From: Bacteroidota bacterium | GTDB lineage: Bacteria; Bacteroidota; Ignavibacteria; Ignavibacteriales; Ignavibacteriaceae | Assembly (NCBI GenBank): GCA_021824145.1 | Contig: JAKALM010000014.1 | Coordinates: 1-64,000, forward strand | Length of the DNA: 64,000 bases | Direction: 5' to 3' | Part shown: piece after piece, positions 53,620 through 63,835 of the stretch | Position numbering within the stretch: the first letter of the stretch is position 1 | Layout: each line of letters begins with the position of its first letter | Notes under the pieces: generated by a model | The model's database searches: none | Seen by the model: only the letters and a program-made list of their open reading frames with translations | Told to the model about the DNA's origin: nothing | Program-made: the position numbers and the translations under genes

Positions 53620-56600
53620 TTACTCGTCATCATCATAATTTAAATTCGGTTTTAACCATCTTTTCATTTCTTCGTAACTCATTCCTTTTCTCTTATGATA
53701 ATCAAGTAATTGATCTTTTCCAATCTTTCCAACATTAAAATATTTTGCATTCGGATGAGCAAAGTATAAACCGCTTACCGAAGCTGCTGGATACATTGCC
53801 AAGCTTTCAGTCAAAATAATGTTTGTATTTTTTTCCACATCGAGTATATCAAAGATTATCCACTTTTCAGTATGATCCGGTTGAGCGGGATAGCCGGGTG
53901 CGGGACGAATTCCCTGATAGCTTTCTTTTATTAAATCTTCGTTAGATAATTTTTCATCTACGCCATAGCCCCAATATTTTTTTCTAACCAGCTCATGAAG
54001 ATGCTCTGCAAAAGCTTCTGCAAGTCGATCGGCAATAGCTTTAATCAATATGCTGTTGAAATCATCGTGATCGGCTTCAAACTTTTCTATCAATGGTTCA
54101 ATCCCGATTCCGGTTGTAACGGCGAAAGCACCAATATAATCTTCTATTCCGCTTTCTTTCGGTGCAATAAAATCTGCAAGTGCAAGGTTAGGGAGTCCAT
54201 CTGATTTTTTTGCCTGAGAACGAAGAGAATGCAAAGTTCTATTTACACCTTTGCGCGTTTCATCAGTATATATTTCAATATCGTCTCCCACTGAATTCGC
54301 TGGGAAAATTCCAACCACACCATTTGCAGTTAGAAGTTTTTCATTTACAATTTTATCCAAAAGCTCGTTTGCATCTTCATAAAGCTTTTTAGCGACACTT
54401 CCGTATTTTTCACTTTCAAAAATTGCTGGATATTTCCCTTTCAACTCCCAAGTTAAAAAGAATGGAGTCCAATCAATATAATTACGAAGTGTTGCCAGAG
54501 GATATTCCCTTAATACTGCAACGCCAAGCTTCTCTGGTTTTTTAATTGAATATTCATTCCAAGAAAATTTAAATTTATTTTCTCTAGCTTTTTCGATTGA
54601 AATATAGTTTTTATCTTCTCTTCTTTTAAGATGGTCTTCCCTTATTCTTTTATATTCAATCTTAATATTTTTTTCAAATTTTTCTTTTTCAGATTTATTT
54701 TCATTCAATAAACCGCTTACAATCGGCACGCTGCGAGAAGCATCCAGAACATGTACTACCGAGCCGCCGTAAGAAGGAGCGATTTTTACAGCAGTATGAA
54801 CTCTTGATGTTGTTGCACCTCCAATCAATAATGGAATTTTAAAACCTTGCCTTTCCATTTCTTTTGCTATATGAACCATTTCATCAAGTGAGGGAGTAAT
54901 CAATCCGCTTACTCCTATTACATCAACCTTTTCTTCAATTGCTGTTTGAAGAATTTTTTCTGAGCTTACCATTACACCAAGATCAATAACTTTATAATTG
55001 TTGCAGCCAAGTACCACTCCGACAATATTTTTACCAATGTCATGTACATCGCCTTTTACAGTTGCCAGCAAAATTTTACCGGACTCGCGTGTATTATTTG
55101 ATGCAGTTTTTTCTTCTTCTATAAAAGGAATTAAATGAGCAACCGATTTCTTCATCACTCTTGCGCTTTTTACAACTTGTGGAAGAAACATTTTACCTGC
55201 GCCAAATAAATCTCCAACAATGTTCATTCCATCCATCAAAGGGCCTTCAATTACATCAAGCGGCTTGTTATAATGCTTTCTTGCTTCTTCGGTATCTTCT
55301 TCAATATAATCGACAATTCCCTTTACCAAAGCATGCTTCAATCTTTCTTGAACACTTGCTTTGCGCCACTCATCTTTCTCTTCGCTTTTATCAGCTGATT
55401 TATCTTTTTGCTTAACGTGATCAGCAAATTCCACTAATCTTTCTGTAGCATCTTTTCTTCTATTGAAAATAACATCTTCAACCCGTGTTAATAAATCTTT
55501 TGGAATTTCTTCATAAACTTCAAGCTGGCCGGCATTCACAATTCCCATATCCATTCCAGCTTTAATTGCATGATAAAGAAATGATGAATGCATTGCTTCA
55601 CGCACTAAATTATTCCCCCTAAATGAAAATGAAAGATTGCTAACTCCGCCGCTAACTTTGGCATGCAGAAGATTTTGTTTAATCCATTTTACTGCATCTA
55701 TATAATCAATCGCAAAATTATTATGTTCTTCAATTCCCGTTGCAATCGTTAAAATGTTCGGATCAAAAATAATATCCTGCGGAGGAAAGCCCACTTCTTC
55801 AGTTAAAATTTTATAAGCACGTTTGCAAATATCTATTCTACGTTGATAAGTATCTGCTTGCCCATTTTCATCAAAAGCCATTACAATTGCTGCGGCACCG
55901 TATTGAAGAATTTTTTTTGCACGCTCTTTAAAAACTTCCTCGCCTTCTTTTAAGCTGATAGAATTTACAATACTTTTTCCTTGAAGACATTTTAATCCAG
56001 CTTCTATTACCGACCACTTTGATGAATCAATCATAATCGGAAGTTTTGCAATGTCAGGCTCTGCGGAAAGCAAATTCAAAAATTTTGTCATTGCTGCTTC
56101 CGAATCTAAAAGCCCTTCATCCATATTTACATCAAGAATCTGTGCGCCGCCTTCAACTTGGTCTCTTGCCACTGAAAGTGCTTCTTCATAATTGCCGGCA
56201 AGAATTAATTTTTCGAATTTTTTTGAGCCTGTTATATTCGTTCGTTCGCCAATGTTAACGAAATTTGTTTCAGGGCGAATGATTAGAGGTTCGAGTCCGC
56301 TTAATCTCAAATACGGCTCAATAACAGGAATTTCTCTCGGCTTAAACTTTGAAGAAATTTCCGAAATCATTTTAATATGTTCCGGGGTTGTTCCGCAGCA
56401 GCCACCAACAATATTATAAAATCCGCTTTCGGCATATTCTCTTAATATTGATGACATATATTCAGCTGTTTCATCATATTCACCCATTTCGTTTGGCAAG
56501 CCAGCATTTGGATAAAGACTTACAAAACAAGTTGCGACCTTGGAAAGCTCTTCGATGAAAGACCGCATCTGTTTTGCACCGAGTGCACAATTCAATCCAA

Positions 56601-57330
56601 CACTTAACAAATTTTTTGTGTGTGAAATTGAAATCCAAAATGCTTCGGTAGTTTGGCCGGATAAAGTTCTTCCGCTGAGATCTGTAATCGTTCCGGAAAT
56701 CATTACTGGAATTTGCTTGTTTATTTTTTCACAATAATCTTGAACAGCAAAGATTGCGGCTTTTGCATTGAGCGTGTCAAAAATCGTTTCAATTAAAAGT
56801 ATGTCAACACCGCCGTCTATCAATCCGCGGGCTTGTTCTTTATAAGCTTCAACAAGCTGATCAAAAGAAATTGCGCGGAAACCGGGATCGTTAACATCGG
56901 GCGATAAAGAAGCTGTTTTGTTTGTAGGTCCCAAAGCGCCAGCAACAAATCTTGGTTTATCGGCATTTTTCTTAGTGAACTCATCTGCAGCTTCGCGGGC
57001 AATTTTTGCAGCGGCAAAATTTAATTCATAAACAATTGATTCTAATTTATAATCAGCTTGCGATATAGAAGTTCCAGAAAAAGTATTTGTTTCAATAATA
57101 TCTGCGCCAGCTTTTAAATATTCACGATGAATATTTTTAATAATTTCCGGTTGGGTAATGCATAGAATATCGTTGTCACCTTTCAAGTCATGTACGTGGT
57201 CTTTAAATCTTTCTCCTCGAAAATCATTTTCGGTTAATTTGTGGCGCTGAATCATTGTACCCATTGCACCATCAAGGATTAGGATTCTTTTACTTAATAT
57301 TTTTTTTATGTTCTCGAACGAAGTTTCCAT
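53620..57330 (-). CDS. metH: Cobalamin-dependent methionine synthase
   Basis: A 1236-residue four-module enzyme. The homocysteine module (about 1-330) holds the zinc cysteines in [11 protein letters not shown]; the pterin module (about 350-620) binds methyl-tetrahydrofolate; the B12 module (about 640-900) carries D-V-H-D-I-G-K-N; and the activation domain (about 910-1220) carries [14 protein letters not shown]. Full length, so reactivation with SAM should work. The 105-nt divergent gap shared with hldD has no room for a cobalamin riboswitch, and I see none. The organism thus uses or takes up B12. Confidence 0.97.
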   Translation of the reverse strand: METSFENIKKILSKRILILDGAMGTMIQRHKLTENDFRGERFKDHVHDLKGDNDILCITQPEIIKNIHREYLKAGADIIETNTFSGTSISQADYKLESIVYELNFAAAKIAREAADEFTKKNADKPRFVAGALGPTNKTASLSPDVNDPGFRAISFDQLVEAYKEQARGLIDGGVDILLIETIFDTLNAKAAIFAVQDYCEKINKQIPVMISGTITDLSGRTLSGQTTEAFWISISHTKNLLSVGLNCALGAKQMRSFIEELSKVATCFVSLYPNAGLPNEMGEYDETAEYMSSILREYAESGFYNIVGGCCGTTPEHIKMISEISSKFKPREIPVIEPYLRLSGLEPLIIRPETNFVNIGERTNITGSKKFEKLILAGNYEEALSVARDQVEGGAQILDVNMDEGLLDSEAAMTKFLNLLSAEPDIAKLPIMIDSSKWSVIEAGLKCLQGKSIVNSISLKEGEEVFKERAKKILQYGAAAIVMAFDENGQADTYQRRIDICKRAYKILTEEVGFPPQDIIFDPNILTIATGIEEHNNFAIDYIDAVKWIKQNLLHAKVSGGVSNLSFSFRGNNLVREAMHSSFLYHAIKAGMDMGIVNAGQLEVYEEIPKDLLTRVEDVIFNRRKDATERLVEFADHVKQKDKSADKSEEKDEWRKASVQERLKHALVKGIVDYIEEDTEEARKHYNKPLDVIEGPLMDGMNIVGDLFGAGKMFLPQVVKSARVMKKSVAHLIPFIEEEKTASNNTRESGKILLATVKGDVHDIGKNIVGVVLGCNNYKVIDLGVMVSSEKILQTAIEEKVDVIGVSGLITPSLDEMVHIAKEMERQGFKIPLLIGGATTSRVHTAVKIAPSYGGSVVHVLDASRSVPIVSGLLNENKSEKEKFEKNIKIEYKRIREDHLKRREDKNYISIEKARENKFKFSWNEYSIKKPEKLGVAVLREYPLATLRNYIDWTPFFLTWELKGKYPAIFESEKYGSVAKKLYEDANELLDKIVNEKLLTANGVVGIFPANSVGDDIEIYTDETRKGVNRTLHSLRSQAKKSDGLPNLALADFIAPKESGIEDYIGAFAVTTGIGIEPLIEKFEADHDDFNSILIKAIADRLAEAFAEHLHELVRKKYWGYGVDEKLSNEDLIKESYQGIRPAPGYPAQPDHTEKWIIFDILDVEKNTNIILTESLAMYPAASVSGLYFAHPNAKYFNVGKIGKDQLLDYHKRKGMSYEEMKRWLKPNLNYDDDE

Positions 57331-57435
57331 AAATCAATTTCTGTTTGTTAATTTGGCTGCTCCTTTGTAAAGGAATACAAATATAATTAAATTGTGTTGC
57401 AGTAAAAAGATAAACTATAAACATCAAGGATAATC

Positions 57436-58407
57436 ATGATAGTCATTACAGGCGGCGCGGGCTTTATCGGGAGCGCAATTGCTTGGCGATTAAATACACA
57501 GAATAAAAATGATTTAATTATTGTTGACGAATTGGGACACGATGAAAAATGGAAAAACCTTGTTGGATTGAACTTCCGTGATTTTATTAATAAAGATGAT
57601 TTTATAAATAAAATTGATTCCGGTTTTGATTTTAAAATTGAATCTATAATCCACATGGGCGCAAATTCTTCTACTACGGAAAAAGATGCAGATCATCTTC
57701 TGCGCAATAATTATGAATACACAAAAAAGCTGGCATTGTTTAGTATAGAAAAAGATATCAGATTCATTTATGCTTCGTCTGCGGCTACTTACGGAGACGG
57801 CTCGCTTGGCTTTAAAGATGATGAAAAAATTTGCCAAACTCTAAAACCGTTAAACATGTACGGCTATTCAAAAAATTTATTTGATACCTGGGCAATTAAA
57901 CAAGGAATTACTGATAAAATTGTCGGCGTAAAATATTTTAATGTTTTCGGACCAAATGAATATCATAAAGGTGACATGCGAAGCGTTGTTCACAAAGCTT
58001 ACGAACAGATTTTAAGCACAGGAATGGTGAAACTTTTCAAATCAAAAAATTCTAATTATAAAGACGGCGAACAAATGCGTGATTTTGTTTATGTGAAAGA
58101 TGCCGTTGATATGACGCTTTTCTTTCTTAATAATAAACAAGCAAATGGTATATATAATATTGGTTCTGGCAAAGCGAGAACTTGGAATGATTTGGTTAAA
58201 GCTTTATTCAATGCGCTTGGCAAGCTGGTTAATATTGAATACATAGAACTTCCTCCACATCTTGCTGATAAGTACCAATATTTTACTGAAGCTAATTTGG
58301 AGAAAATAAAAAAAGCCGGTTACTCAAATCCAATTTCTTCACTGGAAGATGGCGTAACCGACTATGTTAAAAATTTTCTATTAAAGGAAAAATATTTAGG
58401 TTTGTAA
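57436..58407 (+). CDS. hldD: ADP-L-glycero-D-manno-heptose 6-epimerase
   Basis: A 323-residue SDR epimerase for lipopolysaccharide heptose precursor. G-G-A-G-F-I-G-S is the NAD(P) site, Y-G-Y-S-K the catalytic Tyr/Lys, and the conserved H-M-G-A-N-S-S-T-T-E and F-N-V-F-G-P-N-E-Y-H-K motifs are HldD-like. It implies heptose-containing LPS in a Gram-negative cell. It is divergent from metH and appears monocistronic, ending 24 nt from the convergent acidic-protein gene. Confidence 0.95.
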   Translation: MIVITGGAGFIGSAIAWRLNTQNKNDLIIVDELGHDEKWKNLVGLNFRDFINKDDFINKIDSGFDFKIESIIHMGANSSTTEKDADHLLRNNYEYTKKLALFSIEKDIRFIYASSAATYGDGSLGFKDDEKICQTLKPLNMYGYSKNLFDTWAIKQGITDKIVGVKYFNVFGPNEYHKGDMRSVVHKAYEQILSTGMVKLFKSKNSNYKDGEQMRDFVYVKDAVDMTLFFLNNKQANGIYNIGSGKARTWNDLVKALFNALGKLVNIEYIELPPHLADKYQYFTEANLEKIKKAGYSNPISSLEDGVTDYVKNFLLKEKYLGL

Positions 58408-58431
58408 AGGACAAAGAAAATTCAGATTGTT

Positions 58432-58818
58432 TTAATTAAAAGGAACATCTTCATCGTCATCAAATAAATCTTCATCCTCATCTTCATCAAAGTCAAAATC
58501 TTCCTCGTAGAAATCCTCGTCTTCGGAAGGTTCATCATCTAGTTCTTCATCATCATCTTTAAATTCATCATCTTCATCATCGTCTTTATAATAATCATCA
58601 TCATCATCAAAATCATCTTCGTTTTCGTCCTCATCATCGAAGTCATCATCATCTTCTTCTTGTTTTTTCTTGCGCCCTAGGCTGCGGGGAACAAAATATT
58701 CTTCTTTGTTGCTTTCATTCAATTCTTGTTGTTCGCCAGAAATGTTGTTCAACAATTCTTCGAATTCGTTTCCCCATTCGTCTGCATATTCTGCTGACAT
58801 ATATAATTCGCTTTCCAT
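58432..58818 (-). CDS. Extremely acidic low-complexity protein
   Basis: A 128-residue protein whose last 75 residues are almost entirely Asp and Glu with scattered Phe, Tyr and Lys. The N-terminal 50 residues are less biased and include a small basic patch (R-S-L-G-R-K-K-K). Predicted disordered and strongly negative, perhaps a chaperone-like, DNA-mimic or ribosome-associated protein, but no family is recognised. The GGAG site lies about 10 nt before the ATG, and the start could instead be the second Met, MSAEYADEW. Confidence 0.7.
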   Translation of the reverse strand: MESELYMSAEYADEWGNEFEELLNNISGEQQELNESNKEEYFVPRSLGRKKKQEEDDDDFDDEDENEDDFDDDDDYYKDDDEDDEFKDDDEELDDEPSEDEDFYEEDFDFDEDEDEDLFDDDEDVPFN

Positions 58819-59021
58819 TAAAGTAAGTCTCCTATTACCAAATTTATTTTTTCATAAATAAAAGAAATTAACTACAATAATATTTCTAATTTTTTTTAAA
58901 GAGCAAAATTAATTTTTATTTATATTTCAAATTAATAAAACAATTTTCTATCACACTGTAAAACTTAAAATAGGTTTATAATAGTGTCAATACATTTGTT
59001 AATCATTAATAAAAATTAATT

Positions 59022-59486
59022 ATGAAACTTGCAACACTTTGTTATTTGATAGACAAAAAAGAAAATAAAACTTTGATGATACATCGGGTAAAAAAAATAA
59101 ATGATTATCACGAAGGAAAGTGGAATGGACTCGGCGGAAAGTTTGAACTTGGTGAAAGCCCGGAGGATTGTGCAATAAGAGAAGTTAAAGAAGAATCCGG
59201 TTTTACAATGATCGATCCTCGTATGCACGGGTTTATTACATTTCCAAAATTTGACGGAGTTGACGATTGGTATGTGTTTATTTTTACTTCACACAATTTT
59301 ACTGGGAAAATTATTGATTCCAAAGAAGGAAATTTGGCGTGGATACAAAATGAAAAAGTAACTGAGCTTAATCTTTGGGAAGGCGACAAAATTTTTATTG
59401 AGTGGCTTTACCAAGATAAATTTTTCTCAGCAAAGTTTAATTATGAAAACGGGAAATATATAGATCATCAGGTATTTTTTTATTAA
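59022..59486 (+). CDS. Nudix hydrolase, MutT/8-oxo-dGTPase-like
   Basis: A 154-residue Nudix protein. The box G-x5-E-x7-R-E-V-K-E-E-S-G-F is complete, preceded by G-K-W-N-G-L-G-G-K-F. It resembles 8-oxo-dGTP diphosphatase (MutT/MTH1) group members, cleansing oxidised nucleotides, though the substrate cannot be fixed by sequence. Its stop overlaps the start of the transporter gene by one base, so the two are translationally coupled. Confidence 0.93.
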   Translation: MKLATLCYLIDKKENKTLMIHRVKKINDYHEGKWNGLGGKFELGESPEDCAIREVKEESGFTMIDPRMHGFITFPKFDGVDDWYVFIFTSHNFTGKIIDSKEGNLAWIQNEKVTELNLWEGDKIFIEWLYQDKFFSAKFNYENGKYIDHQVFFY

Positions 59487-60724
59487 TGATTTCAATTTTA
59501 GTTCTCGCAATTGTTTTTCTATTAATCGCCGTTAGACAAGTCGGTAAATTCAGATTAGATATTTGGCAAATAATGCTCGGCGGTGCGGCAGTAGTTTTAA
59601 TTACCGGACAAATTTCTATTCCATACGCCATCCAATCAATAAACATTGATGTAATATTATTTTTATTCGGTATGTTTATCGTCGGCCGAGCGCTCGAAGA
59701 AAGTGGTTACTTATCTCACTTAGCCTATTTATTTTTTAGAAAAGCAAAAACTCTCGACTCACTAATTTTATTTATTCTTTTCGGAGGTGGAATTCTATCC
59801 GCTTTTTTAATGAATGATACTCTTGCAATAATTGGAACACCGGTTATACTTTTGCTTGCGGAGAAACATAAAATCTCAGCGAAGGTTCTTCTTATTACAT
59901 TGGCATTTGCCATTACAACCGGCAGTGTTATGAGTCCGATTGGTAATCCGCAAAATCTTTTAATTGCAATTCATGGAAACGTGAACAACTCTTTTGTTTC
60001 GTTCTTTGAATTTCTTGCGATTCCTACACTGATAAATTTAGTTCTCGCTTTTTTCATTATAAAAATATTTTTCCGGGAACATTTTCATAACGAAGATTTA
60101 AATCATTCTTCCGAACCGATTCTCGATTTTAAGCTTGCAAAAATTTCTCAAATATCTTTGTTGATACTTATTCTTCTCATCATCATAAAAATTGCGATGG
60201 TATATCTTGGAAAAGAAGAGCAATTAAAACTTACTTACATCGCTCTAATATCTGCATTACCAATAATTCTTTTTAGTAAACGAAGAATAGAAATAATAAA
60301 AAAGATTGATTGGCATACTCTCATATTTTTTGCCGCAATGTTTATTTTGATGCAAAGCGTTTGGGACAGCGGATATTTTCAAAAATTAATCAGCAGCATG
60401 GATTTAAACATTACTACAATCTTTATGATTTTAATTATCAGCGTTTTGCTGAGTCAATTAATATCTAACGTTCCGCTTGTTGCTTTGTATTTGCCTTTGC
60501 TTCTTCATCAGGGAACTTCAGCAAAAGGTATGATGGCGCTTGCGGCAGGCAGCACCATTGCGGGAAATCTTTTTATACTCGGAGCGGCAAGCAATATTAT
60601 TATTATTCAAAATGCGGAAAAAAGAAAAGGAGAGACTTTAACATTTCTTGAATTTGCAAAAGTTGGAATTCTATTAACAATTTTAAATTTGGCAATTTAT
60701 TATTTTTATTTTAAGCTATTCTGA
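59486..60724 (+). CDS. SLC13/ArsB-type (ion transporter superfamily) membrane transporter
   Basis: A 412-residue permease with about eleven membrane spans. Two pseudo-symmetric halves each have a family-like loop, S-P-I-G-N-P-Q-N near 155-162 and A-G-S-T-I-A-G-N near 350-360. This fits the IT superfamily (arsenite, citrate, sulfate/dicarboxylate or Na+/H+ antiporters of NhaD type). The specific ion is undetermined. No ars or cit regulatory genes lie nearby, so I refrain from a narrow name. TAATG coupling to the Nudix gene is odd functionally. Confidence 0.85.
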   Translation: MISILVLAIVFLLIAVRQVGKFRLDIWQIMLGGAAVVLITGQISIPYAIQSINIDVILFLFGMFIVGRALEESGYLSHLAYLFFRKAKTLDSLILFILFGGGILSAFLMNDTLAIIGTPVILLLAEKHKISAKVLLITLAFAITTGSVMSPIGNPQNLLIAIHGNVNNSFVSFFEFLAIPTLINLVLAFFIIKIFFREHFHNEDLNHSSEPILDFKLAKISQISLLILILLIIIKIAMVYLGKEEQLKLTYIALISALPIILFSKRRIEIIKKIDWHTLIFFAAMFILMQSVWDSGYFQKLISSMDLNITTIFMILIISVLLSQLISNVPLVALYLPLLLHQGTSAKGMMALAAGSTIAGNLFILGAASNIIIIQNAEKRKGETLTFLEFAKVGILLTILNLAIYYFYFKLF

Positions 60725-60819
60725 TTTCCTTCGGATTTTATTAATAATCTCTACAACTTTGAGAATTAATTATTTTGAATTAATTTTTCTCGTCTTTTTT
60801 AATAAGATTTTTAAATCAT

Positions 60820-61953
60820 TTGAAAGAAAAAGTTAGATTTATATTTGTTGATCTCCTCCGCGGCTGGGCGCTGCTGGTAATGATTGAAGTCCACATCTTC
60901 AATGTACTTCTGCTTCCCGCTATGAAAGAAACACCGTGGTTCAAAGCTTTAAATTTTGTAAACGGACTTGTTGCGCCATCATTTCTTTTTATTTCCGGAT
61001 TCGCTTTTGTTTTATCTACGCGCGGCAAAACCGAAGATTTAAGAAAATTTGATTATACCTTCTGGAAAAAATTAGGAAGAATTTTACTCATTATCATTGC
61101 CGGTTACTCACTTCATCTCCCCATTCTTTCACTAAGAAGATTGATGCACTTTTACAGCCAGGATGTTTTAATTAGCTTTTATAATGTTGATATTCTTCAA
61201 TGCATTGGATTTGGATTGTTGTTTTTATTCTTAACAAGATTACTTTTTAAAACTGATAAATCTTATAACATTTTTTTAATCGCTTTCACCGCTGCTATAA
61301 TATTATTTTCGCCGTTAGTTTGGCAAACTGACTTTTCTAAGTTCATGGCAATTCCGATTGCAAATTATTTCAATTCGGATAATGGTTCTTTCTTTCCGCT
61401 TTTTCCCTGGCTCGGATTTTTATTTGCTGGTGCTGTAGCATCAAAATATTATATAGAAGCGCGGGAAAAAAACCTTGAGAAAAAATTCATAGTTGTATTA
61501 ACTATAATTGGAATTTCATTAGCATTACTTGGGCATATTTTACTAACTTTTATTTTTGATTTTCCTTATCAAATAGTTCGTCCAAATCCTATTTTCTTTT
61601 TTCAAAGATTGGGATATGTTTTTTTCCTTCTTGGTTTGTGCTGGTATTATGCCGAGGCGAGGAAAACTAAAGCTTCTTTTGTTTTAGATGTCGGGCGCGA
61701 ATCACTTATAGTTTATTGGCTGCACCTACAATTAATTTACAGACGGCTTTGGAATGACCAAAGTTTTGCTTCGGTTTTTGGAGATAAAGCCGGCGTAATA
61801 GAAAGTCTTGCTGCCACTTTAATTCTTGCAGTTTTAATGATTGCAATTGCAAAGTTTTGGGGAAACTTTAAGAAAAACCATAGACCATTGGCGGCAAATC
61901 TTACTTTGGGTTTGGTTAGCGCATGTATAATTATTTTCTTGATCGGATTTTAG
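60820..61953 (+). CDS. DUF1624-like multi-pass membrane acyltransferase candidate
   Basis: A 377-residue integral membrane protein with about ten spans. The start F-V-D-L-L-R-G-W-A-L-L-V-M-I-E-V-H resembles heparan-alpha-glucosaminide N-acetyltransferase/DUF1624 and acyltransferase-3-like proteins, which move acyl groups to extracytoplasmic sugars. Catalytic residues are unproved. The start is a TTG. It is convergent with mgsA, with a 28-nt gap. Substrate unknown, possibly cell-envelope glycan. Confidence 0.8.
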   Translation: MKEKVRFIFVDLLRGWALLVMIEVHIFNVLLLPAMKETPWFKALNFVNGLVAPSFLFISGFAFVLSTRGKTEDLRKFDYTFWKKLGRILLIIIAGYSLHLPILSLRRLMHFYSQDVLISFYNVDILQCIGFGLLFLFLTRLLFKTDKSYNIFLIAFTAAIILFSPLVWQTDFSKFMAIPIANYFNSDNGSFFPLFPWLGFLFAGAVASKYYIEAREKNLEKKFIVVLTIIGISLALLGHILLTFIFDFPYQIVRPNPIFFFQRLGYVFFLLGLCWYYAEARKTKASFVLDVGRESLIVYWLHLQLIYRRLWNDQSFASVFGDKAGVIESLAATLILAVLMIAIAKFWGNFKKNHRPLAANLTLGLVSACIIIFLIGF

Positions 61954-61981
61954 TTTAGAATTAGAAAAAGCAAGTATCTTT

Positions 61982-62458
61982 TTAAGTTAAAATTAGATTT
62001 TTCCCTTCCGCTTTCATTATTCGGTCTTTGTAATTAACCAACTCTCTCGAATAATCTGAATTCATCAATGATGATGTGATAATAAAATCCGCTGTAGCAC
62101 GATTGTTTGCAATTGGAATATTATAAACAACTGCGATTCTTAAAAGCGCCTTTACATCGGGATCGTGCGGCATTGGCTCAAGCGGATCCCAAAAAAAAAT
62201 TAGAAAATCGATTTTACCTTCGGCTATTTTGGCCCCAACTTGCTGGTCGCCGCCAAGCGGACCGCTTTTAAATTTTTTTACTTTAATATTTAATTCGTTT
62301 TCAATTAATTGTCCTGTTGTTCCTGTTCCGAACAGTTCATGTTTAGCAAGAAGATCGCGGTTAAACTTTGCCCATTCAAGCAAATCAATTTTTCTGTTAT
62401 CATGCGCAATTAAAGCGATTCTCTTTTTCTTTTCCATTTTAATAATTGTTTTTCCCAT
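61982..62458 (-). CDS. mgsA: Methylglyoxal synthase
   Basis: A 158-residue enzyme converting dihydroxyacetone phosphate to methylglyoxal plus phosphate. The motifs I-A-L-I-A-H-D, G-T-G-T-T-G-Q-L, S-G-P-L-G-G-D-Q-Q-V-G-A and W-D-P-L-E-P-M-P-H-D-P-D-V-K-A-L-L-R are textbook, including the catalytic aspartates. Several upstream ATGs exist. The one at 62458 follows GGAG at 6-nt spacing and is preferred over the one at 62473. It is downstream of the WG-repeat gene on the same strand, 137 nt away, and probably transcribed alone. Confidence 0.95.
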   Translation of the reverse strand: MGKTIIKMEKKKRIALIAHDNRKIDLLEWAKFNRDLLAKHELFGTGTTGQLIENELNIKVKKFKSGPLGGDQQVGAKIAEGKIDFLIFFWDPLEPMPHDPDVKALLRIAVVYNIPIANNRATADFIITSSLMNSDYSRELVNYKDRIMKAEGKNLILT

Positions 62459-62595
62459 TAATTTCTCCATCATATATTTAATAAATTTTGAAATTCATAC
62501 ATAAAATATTTGAAATTGAAAATATCATTGCCAATTGACCCCTACAAACAACTTTGTGTTATGAAAATATTAATTTTAATACGGTTGTTTGATGA

Positions 62596-63771
62596 TTATT
62601 TGTCTTCCCAATATTCAATGCCATTTTTATTTATATAACCAAATTTTCCTTCGTACTCAACTAATGCGATCCCATTTTCAAATTTAGTTGCACCATCATA
62701 TTTAAAATTAATTTTAACCAATCCATCTTTATTTATAAATCCCCACTTGCTATTTCTCTTCACAGCCGCTAAACCTTCATGAAAATTGTCTTCGCCTTGG
62801 TAAATTAATGGAATTACAAGTTTGCCTGTCGTATCGATAAATCCAAATTCTCCGGCATAACCAACTCGGGCGCGTCCTTCACTGAATGAATTTGCGTCAG
62901 TATATTTAATTTCAGTTACAAAATTTCCTTTTCGATCGATGTATCCGGCTAATTTGTTTTTCCAAACACAGCAAAAATTTTCATGATATTCATACACATT
63001 ATCGAATTGCGGTTTGACGATAATGTCGCCACTCTTATCTATAAAACCAAATTTATTTCCGGATTCTATTCCTGCAATATTTTCTCTGAACGGAAAAGCA
63101 AAATCAAAAATTGCTGGAATAACAAGCCGCCCTTGCAAGTTTATAAATCCCCAGAAACCATTTAATCTTACGGCAGACAAACTATCTGAAAAAATATCCT
63201 CGTATCTCAAAGGAATTTGATCGTAAATAATTTTTATTTTTTCTTTTCCTGTTTTATCAATGAAACCGGATTTCTTATTAAGATAAACTCCAGCTATTCC
63301 AAACTTAAAACTAAACACTTTTGAAAAAATTAGAGGGATGATTTCTGTCCCATTCGAATCGATAAAGCCCCATTTATAGCCTTTACTAACAGCAGCAAAA
63401 CCTTCGCTGAAAGAAAAGACTTCGTCGTAGCGAGGCTTAACTATTTCTCTTCCGTTTAAATTAATAAATCCCCATTTGTTATTAATTTCAATTCCAGCAC
63501 GATTTTCAAAAACGTCGTAAATATTTTCATACTTCGGCTCCACAATGAGTTCACCAGATTCGTTGATCAATCCGTATTTGCCATTCTCTTCAACGCGAGC
63601 AAATCCGTTTAGAAATTTATCAACATTTTGAAACTTAGGTTGTATTACAATTTCTTTTTTAAAATTAGAAAAGCCCCAAAGATTACCTTTTCTAAAAGGA
63701 ATCAAATGGGGCTGTGCAAAATTTAATATTGAAAAGAATAAAACTAAGCTAGAAATAATTTTTATTCGCAT
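62596..63771 (-). CDS. Secreted WG-repeat protein
   Basis: A 391-residue protein with a signal peptide (about 1-19, F-F-S-I-L-N-F-A-Q) and about 14 WG-type repeats of the pattern G-x-x-N-x-x-G-x-x-V-I-x-P-x-Y/F-D, each near 23-27 residues. These form beta-propeller-like binding surfaces. Function in the family is unknown, often surface or envelope associated. Lies between mgsA and a GH3 glycosidase gene on the same strand. Confidence 0.92.
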   Translation of the reverse strand: MRIKIISSLVLFFSILNFAQPHLIPFRKGNLWGFSNFKKEIVIQPKFQNVDKFLNGFARVEENGKYGLINESGELIVEPKYENIYDVFENRAGIEINNKWGFINLNGREIVKPRYDEVFSFSEGFAAVSKGYKWGFIDSNGTEIIPLIFSKVFSFKFGIAGVYLNKKSGFIDKTGKEKIKIIYDQIPLRYEDIFSDSLSAVRLNGFWGFINLQGRLVIPAIFDFAFPFRENIAGIESGNKFGFIDKSGDIIVKPQFDNVYEYHENFCCVWKNKLAGYIDRKGNFVTEIKYTDANSFSEGRARVGYAGEFGFIDTTGKLVIPLIYQGEDNFHEGLAAVKRNSKWGFINKDGLVKINFKYDGATKFENGIALVEYEGKFGYINKNGIEYWEDK

Positions 63772-63835
63772 TGTATTTCCTAGTCGATTAAATGCCGCAA
63801 ATAAAAATTATACTTTCTTAAGAAGATTTCAAATT

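Noticed and set aside
57331-57435. Possible cobalamin or SAM riboswitch before metH
   Set aside because: Only 105 nt of divergent intergenic DNA without the conserved motifs of either riboswitch class.
58432-58700. Trinucleotide-like GAT/ATC-rich tract in the acidic gene, read as a possible repeat array
   Set aside because: The repetition is explained by Asp codons; the units are irregular and there is no spacer structure as in CRISPR.
60760-60800. AT-rich inverted repeat after the transporter gene
   Set aside because: The stem is imperfect and AT-only, with several mismatches; not convincing as a terminator.
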